Origin: Niastella sp. OAS944
GTDB lineage: Bacteria; Bacteroidota; Bacteroidia; Chitinophagales; Chitinophagaceae
Length of the DNA: 64,000 nucleotides
NCBI GenBank assembly: GCA_024809215.1
Contig: JANUBW010000001.1
Location: forward strand, 1,716,841-1,780,840
Reading direction: 5' to 3'
This document shows, piece after piece, positions 26,097 through 34,590 of the stretch. The notes beneath the pieces are model-generated. The model was not told the origin of the DNA, ran no database searches, and saw only the letters and a program-made list of their open reading frames with translations. Numbering within the stretch: position 1 is the stretch's first letter; every line of letters starts with the position of its first letter. Position numbers and translations under genes: made by a program.

Positions 26097-26924
26097 TTAA
26101 TACTGGCTGTAATCATCTATAACGGCTTCCAAAAAAATTCCGGGCTTTAACATGTCCTGGTTCAACAACTTGCATATAGCATCGTATAATTCAGGTAGTT
26201 GTATTTTGAATGCAGTTGGCCGTTCAAAAAAGTTCTCCACACAAACTGCCCAAAACTCCTGGTAGTTGGTAGCGGCATAACTTCCCAGCATGGTCATTTC
26301 TCCTGCCTGCATGCGATCAAAAACGTTATGTCCGATTTTCGTAAATGTCTTATACCAGCGGTACTGGAATACTTCATCTTCACCATCATGCTCATGTTCA
26401 GGAAAATTAACATAGGCCAGTGCGTGTGCCATTTCGTGTAACCCAACATTATCCCCATCGGTATAATTGGCAAAAGAATTCAAAAAATTATTCCACGACA
26501 GGTAAATTCCATCTTCACTAACATGCCCCTGAAAAGGCACATTCATAAGCCCGAAATGATAGGCCCTTTTCATAACATATATTTTATGAAAATGTTCCAT
26601 AAGAAAATGCTTTAATCCAAAAGTGAGCTGTACAGCAGCGGCGCTAATGAGCAGCGACATATGCTCTTCCTCCTGCATTTCAACAAATTCAAAATGTTTG
26701 GTAGCCTTAAATATGAGGGCGCGTTTTAGAAAACGCTCTTTCTGAACAGCATCGAGATTACGGTAATAGGGAATATATTGCTGTAAAATAGCATCGTAAG
26801 CAGTATGCTTGCTATCGTACATTTCCTTAACCCGTTGCGCAAGGTATTTATCGCGCAGGTATTTAGCAAAGGCGAAACCGCCTATAACCACTACAATCAG
26901 TAAAAAGATGATTCCGGATTCCAT
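26097..26924 (-). CDS. zinc-dependent peptidase, MtfA-like (M90), second copy
   Basis: This 275-residue paralogue has the same plan as the copy at 25087: an N-terminal membrane helix (GIIFLLIVVVIGGFAFA), the zinc motif HEMAH (163-167), and EFWAVCVENFFERP. Identity is high around FEGHV/FQGHV, YLSW and YAGTNYQEFWAV/YAATNYQEFWAV, and low elsewhere, including the C-terminus, where this copy has an extra tail. The position of motifs is identical in the two proteins. Both catalytic sites look intact. Confidence 0.88.
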   Translation of the reverse strand: MESGIIFLLIVVVIGGFAFAKYLRDKYLAQRVKEMYDSKHTAYDAILQQYIPYYRNLDAVQKERFLKRALIFKATKHFEFVEMQEEEHMSLLISAAAVQLTFGLKHFLMEHFHKIYVMKRAYHFGLMNVPFQGHVSEDGIYLSWNNFLNSFANYTDGDNVGLHEMAHALAYVNFPEHEHDGEDEVFQYRWYKTFTKIGHNVFDRMQAGEMTMLGSYAATNYQEFWAVCVENFFERPTAFKIQLPELYDAICKLLNQDMLKPGIFLEAVIDDYSQY

Positions 26925-27161
26925 TGTATGATATTGGTAATTGAGCTACTGTTTTTGTTACCGGTCTGTTCTCTATTTCTTCTTTTTTCCCTATTAGACG
27001 TTGCAAAACAATAACATCTGGCCAGAAAAATAAAAAAAAATCATCTAACAAAAAGCCAAAAGCTGTATACCTGCCCGGCGCCCAAATGGCAAAAAAAATG
27101 CATATTTTGCCTCAAATTGATAATCAATACCCTGGGAAAATGTGCATAGGCGGTTACCCGC
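26925..27161. other. intergenic stretch without a gene
   Basis: Upstream of the second MtfA gene there is about 240 bp of mostly A/T-rich sequence in which I see no gene or strong signal. It ends at the aspS promoter. Confidence 0.5.
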
Positions 27162-27193
27162 TTTGAAAGCATACCCGTTTTGAATTACCTTTG
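27162..27193 (+). promoter_or_regulatory. promoter of aspS
   Basis: TTTG (27162-27165), a 20-bp spacer and TACCTTTG (27186-27193) fit the Bacteroidetes consensus exactly. Transcription should start near 27199, leaving a leader of about 165 nt before the aspS ATG. Confidence 0.7.
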
Positions 27194-27196
27194 CCG

Positions 27197-27218
27197 CCCC
27201 GCGCTTCAGCGCGCGGGG
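27197..27218 (+). promoter_or_regulatory. GC-only hairpin at the 5' end of the aspS leader
   Basis: CCCCGCGC (27197-27204) pairs with GCGCGGGG (27211-27218) around TTCAGC. The rest of the leader is A/T-rich and contains a 13-bp direct repeat TTTGGATCTTGAG at 27274-27286 and 27313-27325. Confidence 0.6.
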
Positions 27219-27365
27219 AAATTCCAAATCACAAATCGCAGGACCCAAGGTATTTTTCATTTTGTATTTTTTATTTGGATCTTGAGTTTTGGTGCTTTTT
27301 TGGTTCTTGTATTTTGGATCTTGAGATTTTAACTTAGTTTATCAGATTATTTAAAATATAAAGGA

Positions 27366-29192
27366 ATGTACAGAACTCATACCTGTGGAGAATTACGGAT
27401 GGCACAAACCGGGCAGCAGGTAACGCTTGCCGGCTGGGTGCAAAGGATTAGAAAATTTGGCAGTATTACCTTCATTGACCTCAGAGACCGTTACGGCATT
27501 ACCCAGCTGTTATTGGGTGAAGAATTGAATGACCTGCTCGATAAACAGCCTCTGGGTCGCGAATTTGTACTACAGGCTACAGGTGTGGTTAGTGAGCGCA
27601 GCAATAAAAATCCCAATATCCCCACCGGCGATATTGAGATCAAAATAGCCTCGTTTGTAATTCTTAATAAATCGGTAACCCCGCCATTCACCATTCAGGA
27701 CGATACCGACGGTGGTGATGACCTGCGCATGAAATTCCGGTATCTCGATCTGCGCCGGAATGCGGTTAAGAAGAACCTCGAATTGCGTTATGCCGTAAAT
27801 CGTGCAGCCCGCAATTACCTGCACGAGAACAATTTCATGGATATTGAAACGCCCTTCCTTATAAAATCAACGCCCGAAGGCGCCCGCGATTTCGTAGTGC
27901 CTTCCCGTATGAACCCGGGCCAGTTCTATGCATTACCACAAAGCCCGCAAACCTTTAAACAATTGTTGATGGTGAGCGGGTACGACCGGTACTACCAGGT
28001 GGTAAAATGCTTCCGCGATGAGGACCTCCGCGCCGACCGCCAGCCTGAGTTCACACAAATTGACTGTGAAATGGCCTTCGTTGAGCAGGAAGACATCCTG
28101 AACATGTTCGAAGGCATGGTTAAACATATCTTCAAAGCGGTGAAAGGCCTTGAGGTTACCGAAAAAGTACAACGCATGAGCTGGGAAGAAGCCATGTGGC
28201 AGTATGGTAACGACAAACCCGACATTCGCTTTGGCATGCAATTGCTGAATATAAAATCGGCCTTTACCAAAGACGGGAAACTGCAGGCAAATGGTGAACT
28301 GATTGCCGGCGCCGATTTTAAGGTATTTAACGATGCAGAAACCGTAGTGGCTATTGCCGTACCCGGTTGTGCAGAATATGCCCGCAAACAAACCGACGAA
28401 CTTACGGAGTGGGTAAAACGCCCGCAAATAGGTATGCAGGGCCTGGTGTTCATAAAATGTAATGCCGATGGTACTTACAAAAGCAGCGTAGATAAATTCT
28501 TTACCGAAGATAAACTGAAAGCCATTGCCGATGCAGCTGGCGCCAAAGCCGGCGACCTGGTGCTTATACTGGCCGGTGCAGAAGAAAGAACACGCAAAGC
28601 CATGAGCGAACTGCGTCTTGAAATGGGCGAACGCCTTGGCCTGCGCAAAAAAGATGAATTTAAATTACTGTGGGTGCTCGACTTTCCGCTGTTTGAATAT
28701 GCCGAAGACGACAACCGTTGGGTAGCACGCCACCACCCCTTCACTTCACCCAAACCCGATCATATTGAAGTGATGATCAAGAACAACCCGGTGATTGAAA
28801 AAGCGGCCGAATACCTGAAACACCCATACGCCAACATCAAGGCAAACGCCTACGATATGGTACTGAACGGAAACGAAATTGGCGGCGGCTCTATCCGTAT
28901 CTTCCAGCGCGACCTGCAGGAGAAAATGTTTGCCGCCCTGGGTATGAGCGAAGAAGAAGCCCTGCATAAATTCGGTTTCCTGCTGGGCGCTTTTGAATAC
29001 GGCGCTCCTCCACACGGTGGTATTGCCTTTGGCTTCGACCGCTTGTGTGCAATATTGGGCGGCAGCGAAAGCATTCGCGACTTTATTGCCTTCCCAAAAA
29101 ACAACAGCGGCCGCGATGTAATGCTCGATGCCCCCAGCGCCATCGATCAAAAACAATTCGACGAATTACAGATAAAGCTGAATTTGCAATAG
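27366..29192 (+). CDS. aspS: aspartate-tRNA ligase
   Basis: AspRS charges tRNA-Asp. The 608-residue product is of the bacterial type, with the OB-fold anticodon-binding domain first ([42 protein letters not shown]), then class II motif 2 ([22 protein letters not shown]), the bacterial GAD insertion (about 280-420), and motif 3 near the end ([15 protein letters not shown]). The long leader with a strong hairpin is unusual. A terminator follows at 29213-29241. Confidence 0.97.
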   Translation: MYRTHTCGELRMAQTGQQVTLAGWVQRIRKFGSITFIDLRDRYGITQLLLGEELNDLLDKQPLGREFVLQATGVVSERSNKNPNIPTGDIEIKIASFVILNKSVTPPFTIQDDTDGGDDLRMKFRYLDLRRNAVKKNLELRYAVNRAARNYLHENNFMDIETPFLIKSTPEGARDFVVPSRMNPGQFYALPQSPQTFKQLLMVSGYDRYYQVVKCFRDEDLRADRQPEFTQIDCEMAFVEQEDILNMFEGMVKHIFKAVKGLEVTEKVQRMSWEEAMWQYGNDKPDIRFGMQLLNIKSAFTKDGKLQANGELIAGADFKVFNDAETVVAIAVPGCAEYARKQTDELTEWVKRPQIGMQGLVFIKCNADGTYKSSVDKFFTEDKLKAIADAAGAKAGDLVLILAGAEERTRKAMSELRLEMGERLGLRKKDEFKLLWVLDFPLFEYAEDDNRWVARHHPFTSPKPDHIEVMIKNNPVIEKAAEYLKHPYANIKANAYDMVLNGNEIGGGSIRIFQRDLQEKMFAALGMSEEEALHKFGFLLGAFEYGAPPHGGIAFGFDRLCAILGGSESIRDFIAFPKNNSGRDVMLDAPSAIDQKQFDELQIKLNLQ

Positions 29193-29212
29193 AATATATT
29201 TTGACCTATTTT

Positions 29213-29244
29213 AAAGGCCCCACGATTATGTTGGGGCCTTTTGT
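29213..29244 (+). terminator. terminator after aspS
   Basis: AAAGGCCCCA (29213-29222) pairs with TGGGGCCTTT (29232-29241), followed by TGTTTT. Confidence 0.9.
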
Positions 29245-29247
29245 TTT

Positions 29248-29712
29248 ATGAAGAAATTCTTATATCTGAGAATAAATGCGATCGTTGGTATATTGACCTG
29301 TACTGCGTTTTATTTTTTCACCATGTCGGGCGACCTGAAAAGCCAGACAGCATATGTGATGGCATTTGCGATCTTTTCACTGCTACTGTTCGGTATTCCG
29401 GTAACTCATAATCTGCTTCTTATACATATCTACCGCAACTATTATCCCCACAAAGCAATAGGAAAGTCGTTAAGAGTATGGAATATCATTCTATGTATTC
29501 TATGCTCCTTTATATTTTTGATCTGCTTCGTTACTCTAGTCTCCTATCCCAATCATAAGGTTAAGGAAGAAAAAGAAGCCGAATTGCTTATGACGTTCAT
29601 CCTTACCGCAGTTTTATGCATTACCACCGCGATACAGATCATTGGCAGCTTTCGATTAATTAAGATCGTACAGGAGAACGCACGTTTGCAACTGGAAGCC
29701 AGTTTTATTTAA
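29248..29712 (+). CDS. four-helix membrane protein, unknown
   Basis: The 154-residue protein has four predicted transmembrane helices (about 10-26, 37-58, 78-100, 115-133) and a short charged C-terminal tail. I do not recognise the family. The last helix and tail (IIGSFRLIKIVQENARLQLEASF) resemble those of the next gene, suggesting a distant paralogous pair. It starts 7 bp after the aspS terminator's T run, so how it is transcribed is unclear; read-through is possible. Confidence 0.65.
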   Translation: MKKFLYLRINAIVGILTCTAFYFFTMSGDLKSQTAYVMAFAIFSLLLFGIPVTHNLLLIHIYRNYYPHKAIGKSLRVWNIILCILCSFIFLICFVTLVSYPNHKVKEEKEAELLMTFILTAVLCITTAIQIIGSFRLIKIVQENARLQLEASFI

Positions 29713-29729
29713 AATGCTAATTTTAGCCA

Positions 29730-30230
29730 ATGAAAGAGTTTACCACATTTTGGAAAGTATTCAGGGTGTTGTGCATTGTACAATTGATACTGGTAGCTTT
29801 CCTGGGCGTTAAATCGTTTGGCCAGTTATTTACCCGGGAAAACACCCTGCTTTATTTGGTAAACACTGCTGCATATACCATGGTTTTCTTATTCGTTTAT
29901 CACGGCCTTTCAATATTAAACTACAACTATCCCGATCAGCCATTAACGGCTAAACAAAAACGAATGTTCAACCTGTTATACCTGGTTAACTTTATTCTTA
30001 TTGCCTTCCTTTTTGCGCGGGTGGTAAACAACTGGTGGATGGTGCGTTTTGTTTTTGACCCCGCAATTGCAAAAAGCACCGCCTGGTATACAATGACCGC
30101 GTTCCTGCTTATGTCGTGGATCATTTTCATAATACATCTTTTAACCCTGGGCGGTATGTTCAAATTACGCCGGTTCATTCACGAAAACACCCTTAACAGC
30201 TGGTACAACCAGTTTGACCAAAAGCCATAA
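29730..30230 (+). CDS. four-helix membrane protein, unknown
   Basis: The 166-residue product has four predicted transmembrane helices with a large polar segment between the second and third. It ends LTLGGMFKLRRFIHENTLNSWYNQFDQ, comparable with the tail of the preceding protein (hydrophobic-G-x-F-K/R-L, then E-N and a final F). It lies 17 bp after the first gene, so the two are probably one transcript. No function is known to me. Confidence 0.65.
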   Translation: MKEFTTFWKVFRVLCIVQLILVAFLGVKSFGQLFTRENTLLYLVNTAAYTMVFLFVYHGLSILNYNYPDQPLTAKQKRMFNLLYLVNFILIAFLFARVVNNWWMVRFVFDPAIAKSTAWYTMTAFLLMSWIIFIIHLLTLGGMFKLRRFIHENTLNSWYNQFDQKP

Positions 30231-30321
30231 CACTACTCCTGCGGGCGAACGTGCCCCGATCATCAAATATCCATCAGGCAAAATTTCACTAACTTGAGCT
30301 GCATTTTTCTTCCCACAAATT

Positions 30322-31581
30322 ATGGAAGCAACACCACTTGCAGAACGGTTACGCCCTACGACATTAGATGAGCTTACAGGTCAGGAACACCTTACCGGTA
30401 AAGGAAGCATTTTGCGTACAGCCATTGAACAGGGCAAAGTGCCCTCAATGATCTTATGGGGTCCGCCCGGTACCGGAAAAACTACTATTGCCAATATTAT
30501 TGCCCATACATTACAGGTTCCCTTTTATACGCTCAGCGCTATAAGTGCTGGCGTAAAAGAAGTGCGTGAAGTAATTGCCGAGGCGAAAGAAAAAGAACGG
30601 GCCATATTATTTATAGACGAAATCCACCGCTTTAATAAAGGACAACAGGATGCGCTGTTGGGTGCAGTAGAAAAAGGCGTTGTTACATTAATTGGCGCCA
30701 CCACCGAAAATCCTTCCTTTGAAGTGAACAGCGCCCTGCTTAGCCGCTGCCAGGTTTATGTATTGCGACCGTTACAGGAAGAAAACCTGGTAAAATTATT
30801 ACAACACGCCATAGCCACCGATGCGGGGCTGCAACATAAACATATTGAGTTAAAAGAAACAACGGCCCTTATTACAATTTCAGGCGGCGATGCCCGTAAA
30901 TTATTAAACCTGTTTGAGCTGGTAGTAGATACTATGGGCGATACAGCAATAATTACTGATGATGCGGTAATGGAAATTGCCCAGCAACGAATTGCCCTGT
31001 ATGATAAAAGCGGTGAACAACATTATGATATCATATCGGCATTTATAAAAAGTATGCGCGGCAGCGATCCCAACGGCGCCGTATACTGGTTGGCCAGAAT
31101 GATAGAAGGCGGCGAAGATGTAAAATTTATTGCCCGCCGTATGCTTATACTGGCCAGTGAAGATATAGGCAACGCCAACCCCACTGCCCTGGTAATGGCC
31201 AATGCTACATTTGATGCCGTTAATAAAATAGGTTATCCCGAAGCACGCATAATATTATCGCAATGCGCCATTTACCTGGCCACCTCACCCAAAAGCAATG
31301 CTTCGTATATAGCTATTAATGATGCCATTGCTGCCGTACGCCAACATGGCGACCTGCCGGTACCCCTGCACATTCGCAATGCCCCTACCGGCCTTATGAA
31401 AAAACTCGATTACGGCAAAGGATATAAATACTCGCACGACTATGAAGGCAGTTCGGGAAGCCAGGAATATTTGCCGCCGCCATTAACCGGTCGCAAATTC
31501 TTTAACCCCGGCAAAAATGCCCGGGAAGAAGAACTAAGAAAATTCCTGAAAGGCATGTGGAAAGACAAGTATGGGTATTAA
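30322..31581 (+). CDS. rarA: replication-associated recombination protein A (AAA ATPase)
   Basis: RarA/MgsA acts at stalled replication forks; it is a clamp-loader-like AAA+ ATPase. The 419-residue protein starts with [21 protein letters not shown], carries Walker A GPPGTGKT (47-54), Walker [21 protein letters not shown], sensor 1 [19 protein letters not shown] and the family C-terminal segment [20 protein letters not shown]. Length and motifs are normal. It is monocistronic in appearance. Confidence 0.96.
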   Translation: MEATPLAERLRPTTLDELTGQEHLTGKGSILRTAIEQGKVPSMILWGPPGTGKTTIANIIAHTLQVPFYTLSAISAGVKEVREVIAEAKEKERAILFIDEIHRFNKGQQDALLGAVEKGVVTLIGATTENPSFEVNSALLSRCQVYVLRPLQEENLVKLLQHAIATDAGLQHKHIELKETTALITISGGDARKLLNLFELVVDTMGDTAIITDDAVMEIAQQRIALYDKSGEQHYDIISAFIKSMRGSDPNGAVYWLARMIEGGEDVKFIARRMLILASEDIGNANPTALVMANATFDAVNKIGYPEARIILSQCAIYLATSPKSNASYIAINDAIAAVRQHGDLPVPLHIRNAPTGLMKKLDYGKGYKYSHDYEGSSGSQEYLPPPLTGRKFFNPGKNAREEELRKFLKGMWKDKYGY

Positions 31582-31635
31582 ACGCATTACTATATTACAC
31601 TTACTACTTATTAATATAACCAACTACAAATACGG

Positions 31636-32094
31636 GTGAACGATATAACATTCATACACAAACCTTTTAATGAGCTAACACCATATGAGCTGTATGCCAT
31701 TCTGCAATTGCGAAGCGAGGTGTTTGTAGTTGAACAAAATTGTGTTTTTCTCGATGCAGATGATAAAGATCAGGTATCCATACATGTAATGTGCTGGCAA
31801 ACGAAACTGTTAGCAGGTTACACCAGAATTGTTCCTGCGGGAATTGCCTATGAAGAACCATCTATTGGCCGGGTGGTTACTTCGCCGAAAGTAAGGCAAA
31901 CCGGTATAGGAAAACTACTAATGAATTACTCTATTCGTACAACATACAACCTGTTAGGGGAATCTACGATCACTATCGGTGCGCAATTTTACCTCCGTAA
32001 ATTCTACACATCATTGGGATTTCAACAGTGTAGCGACATCTATTTGGAAGATGGAATTCAGCATATTAAGATGTTTTTACCATTTTGTAAGTAA
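31636..32094 (+). CDS. ElaA-like GNAT acetyltransferase
   Basis: The 152-residue protein (GTG start) matches the ElaA group of GNAT N-acetyltransferases. It opens with F(N)ELTPYELYAILQLRSEVFVVEQNC, has the acetyl-CoA loop region RVVTSPKVRQTGIGKLLM (R/Q-x-x-G-x-G pattern) and ends with FYTSLGFQQCSDIYLEDGIQH. ElaA substrates are not firmly known. No ATG lies at the family start point, so the GTG 31636 is chosen because the conserved start of the family follows at once. Confidence 0.85.
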   Translation: MNDITFIHKPFNELTPYELYAILQLRSEVFVVEQNCVFLDADDKDQVSIHVMCWQTKLLAGYTRIVPAGIAYEEPSIGRVVTSPKVRQTGIGKLLMNYSIRTTYNLLGESTITIGAQFYLRKFYTSLGFQQCSDIYLEDGIQHIKMFLPFCK

Positions 32095-32179
32095 AAACAC
32101 TATATCCGAACATTAATTTTGATATTTTTTAAAAGCTGCACACAAGAAACAAACAATTCTGCGTTTATTGTATGTGTGC

Positions 32180-32204
32180 CTGGCGCGTATTATTTTAGCG
32201 CCAG
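32180..32204. promoter_or_regulatory. inverted repeat around a promoter-like box before the DUF6089 gene
   Basis: CTGGCGC (32180-32186) and GCGCCAG (32198-32204) flank TATTATTTTA, which resembles a -7 element. Position, 39 bp before the start codon, suits an operator or a 5' leader hairpin. Confidence 0.4.
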
Positions 32205-32242
32205 AATTCTCTGACCGTCTGAAAACTAAATCTGATATTCTC

Positions 32243-33190
32243 ATGAAACAATTTTTACACTCTGTAAGGAGATGTAGCTTGTTGTTACTAGTTAGTGCAG
32301 GTAGCTGCATATCTTCCTTCGCACAAACCGAAAGTTCCTCCGTATGGGAGGCAGGCATTAGCCTTGGACCCACCAACCTTCTGAGTGACCTTGGGGGTAA
32401 CGCAGGAAGAGGTACCAAGTTTATTAAAGACAACAACTTCCCATCAACCAAGTTTATTTTTGGTGCTTATCTTGCCTATCAGCCAAATGAGTGGTTAGGT
32501 TTCAGGTTAGCATTGAACAGAGGAACGCTGGCAGGTGACGATGCCTTAATTAAAGGCAAGGGTGGTCTTGAAGAAGCCCGCAAAAACCGTAACTCAGACG
32601 TTCGCTCGCGCATAACCGAAGGCCTGTTACTGGCAGAAGTTTATCCAACCGTATTTCTTGAAGGCGACCCAACAGATGTAGCCAGAAGATTGAGACCTTA
32701 TGTTGTGGGTGGTATTGGTATTTTCCACTTTAACCCACAAGGTACCGATCCCCTGACTAAAGAATGGGTTGACCTGAAGCCTTTGCGCACCGAAGGACAG
32801 GGCACTCCGGAATATCCTGGCCGCAAAGAATATAAATTAACAGCCTTTAACTACTCGTTGGGCGCCGGTGTTAAATACTTCCTCAGTGAAAGCGTAAATC
32901 TTAGCATGGAATTATTACACCGAACTACCAATACCGATTATATCGACGACGTAAGTACTACCTATGTTCCGAACGGTATCTTCTACAAATACATGAGTAA
33001 TTCACAAGCAGATCTTGCTATAAGAATGGCAAACAAGAGCGGCACCGTTACAGCGCCTTATGTAGAGGGCAATAAAAGAGGTACCTCTACTAACAATGAT
33101 GCATACTTTTCATTGAACATAAAATTAGGTTTCAGATTAGGCCGTGGTGGTAGCGATTACAGCTCAACCCGTTGCCCGGTAAGATTCTAA
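32243..33190 (+). CDS. DUF6089-like outer membrane beta-barrel protein
   Basis: The 315-residue protein (ATG 32243) has a signal peptide ending SCISSFAQ and then alternating strands of a beta-barrel: VWEAGISLGPTNLLSDLGG, FIFGAYLAYQPNEWLGFRLALN, RLRPYVVGGIGIFHFNPQG, LTAFNYSLGAGVKYFLSESVNLSMEL and a last strand LNIKLGFRLGRG. The sequence GPTNLLSDLGGN is typical of the DUF6089 group, which belongs to the OmpA-like/PorG-like barrels of Bacteroidetes and is related to type IX secretion components. A 75-bp upstream extension of the frame lacks a signal peptide and is rejected. Confidence 0.8.
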   Translation: MKQFLHSVRRCSLLLLVSAGSCISSFAQTESSSVWEAGISLGPTNLLSDLGGNAGRGTKFIKDNNFPSTKFIFGAYLAYQPNEWLGFRLALNRGTLAGDDALIKGKGGLEEARKNRNSDVRSRITEGLLLAEVYPTVFLEGDPTDVARRLRPYVVGGIGIFHFNPQGTDPLTKEWVDLKPLRTEGQGTPEYPGRKEYKLTAFNYSLGAGVKYFLSESVNLSMELLHRTTNTDYIDDVSTTYVPNGIFYKYMSNSQADLAIRMANKSGTVTAPYVEGNKRGTSTNNDAYFSLNIKLGFRLGRGGSDYSSTRCPVRF

Positions 33191-33278
33191 GTGCTACAAT
33201 TCCGTATTCAAGATATTGTTGATCCGTACCCTTTTTGAAAACTTTGGCCCGCCTGCGGCGGGTAACCAATGTGAACCC

Positions 33279-33692
33279 ATGAACCCGATTGAAACCGTAA
33301 AAAAGCATTCTTACATCCGTACTTTGCCCGCGCTGCTAACAATTTCAATATTGTTTGCAGCAGTAGCGGCCAATGCTTCTACCGGTTGTCCATTATCAAT
33401 ACCTGCAAGTTCATCAGATACTATCCTGGTACAAAAGCAAATTACCAGTAAAAAGCATAGAATTAAATTGTATCCCGGCGTGGAGCAAGATGTTCTTTTC
33501 TTTAGTGTGCGTGGATCTGAGGAAAAAGTTTATCAGCTGTTCCTGTTTGATGTTGAAGGCAATTTAATAAAACAGGCAAATATCAAAGGCAGGCAAACTA
33601 CTGTTATAGACAATATTGAAAAAGGCAATTACCTGTTCGAAGTGTTCAGTGAAGATGAGCGGATAGAGAATGGCCAGGTGATTATTAGATAA
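33279..33692 (+). CDS. small exported protein consisting mainly of a T9SS-type C-terminal domain
   Basis: From ATG 33279 the product has 137 residues: a signal peptide (about 12-34), a short linker and about 75 residues with the layout of a type A sorting domain. That part runs IKLYPGVEQDVLFFSV, then YQLFLFDVEGNLIKQANIKG, then TTVIDNIEKGNYLFEVFSED and a final strand GQVIIR. Known sorting domains end large cargo proteins; here there is no cargo. The usual 'YPNP' is YPGV. It lies 88 bp after a DUF6089 barrel gene, which belongs to a group linked with type IX secretion. It could be a cargo remnant, a small secreted protein or a competitor of sorting. Confidence 0.65.
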   Translation: MNPIETVKKHSYIRTLPALLTISILFAAVAANASTGCPLSIPASSSDTILVQKQITSKKHRIKLYPGVEQDVLFFSVRGSEEKVYQLFLFDVEGNLIKQANIKGRQTTVIDNIEKGNYLFEVFSEDERIENGQVIIR

Positions 33693-33961
33693 ATCAGCTG
33701 CCGGTAACGGCAACTGCAACAAAGCTCTTTGCTACCACAACTTATAAACCAATAAGCTGCAGGGAAATTAGTAAAATCCATATATCCGGTTGAGTCAAAA
33801 CCTGATCCGTTCCCTATTTATTAAGTACCCTGAAACACAAAGATTTTATTAATCACTTCCTGCACTTGCTTATTGGTCTTTTTAACTTCTTCTGGTAAAT
33901 CCCAGTATCCTCAGTAGCCGGCGATGAGTAATTGCCGGCTATTGTTTTTATAGGCATACAT
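33693..33961. other. intergenic stretch without a gene
   Basis: About 270 bp between the small sorting-domain gene and the terminator of the deoxyribonucleotidase gene. I see no gene or strong structure in it apart from the terminator at its right end. Confidence 0.4.
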
Positions 33962-33990
33962 AAAAAAGGGCAGCTTTGCAGCCACCCTTC
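33962..33990 (-). terminator. terminator after the deoxyribonucleotidase gene
   Basis: On the minus strand AAGGGTGGCT and AGCTGCCCTT form a 10-bp stem, with two G-U wobbles, around the tetraloop GCAA and are followed by T. Confidence 0.8.
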
Positions 33991-34009
33991 CTGTAAGTAT
34001 GTAAAACGT

Positions 34010-34534
34010 TTATTTTAAGAATACACTTGCGGCTTCTTCCCAGTTGTTTAAACGTTCGTAACCAGTTTCATCTTTATTATGCGCAGCGGTAAACAGATGT
34101 TTTCTTCCATTAAAATGTTGCAGGTGGCGTACATGATCGTCAATCATATGATCGCCGAACACCATGCGCTTTTCACCACTCAATACCAGCTGCTTCCAGG
34201 TAAAGAAAGGAAAGTGTTCCATTAACCAGTCGTACTTATCTTTTAATGAATTAGGAAACTCCATAGCAGCCGATACTATAAAGATCTCGTACCGTTTATT
34301 CATTTCTTTTAAAACATCAACACTATCTTTCATAACGGGCAGGTCTCTGAAAAAGCCCGGTTCATATAAGCGTTCGCGTATGAGCTTTTGGTGTTCTTCA
34401 GGAAATCCTAATAACCACGATCCTTTCATTTTGCTGTATTCAACCGGCAATCCGTATTCTTTATTATACCACGTTATCATTGCGCCCATAGGATCTGCTA
34501 TCACCTCATCCATATCTATTATAACTCTTTCCAT
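34010..34534 (-). CDS. 5'(3')-deoxyribonucleotidase (NT5C family)
   Basis: The 174-residue protein is of the HAD superfamily and belongs to the NT5C-type 5' nucleotidases that dephosphorylate deoxynucleoside monophosphates. Motif I is DMDEV (Asp8 and Asp10), motif II lies in FIVSAAMEFPNS, and the C-terminal acid pair is in FGDHMIDDH. The length is right for bacterial members. It is separated from uvrA by octamer repeats only. Confidence 0.9.
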   Translation of the reverse strand: MERVIIDMDEVIADPMGAMITWYNKEYGLPVEYSKMKGSWLLGFPEEHQKLIRERLYEPGFFRDLPVMKDSVDVLKEMNKRYEIFIVSAAMEFPNSLKDKYDWLMEHFPFFTWKQLVLSGEKRMVFGDHMIDDHVRHLQHFNGRKHLFTAAHNKDETGYERLNNWEEAASVFLK

Positions 34535-34552
34535 ATATTATCTTGTATTTCC

Positions 34553-34590
34553 ATTAGCACATTAACATATTAGCACATCAGCTAATTATG
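34553..34590. repeat. octamer repeats abutting the uvrA stop codon
   Basis: ATTAGCAC ATTAACAT ATTAGCAC ATCAGCTA then ATTATGCC, five 8-bp copies; the last contains the uvrA stop codon (minus strand). The same octamers occur at 14898-14945. Confidence 0.75.
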
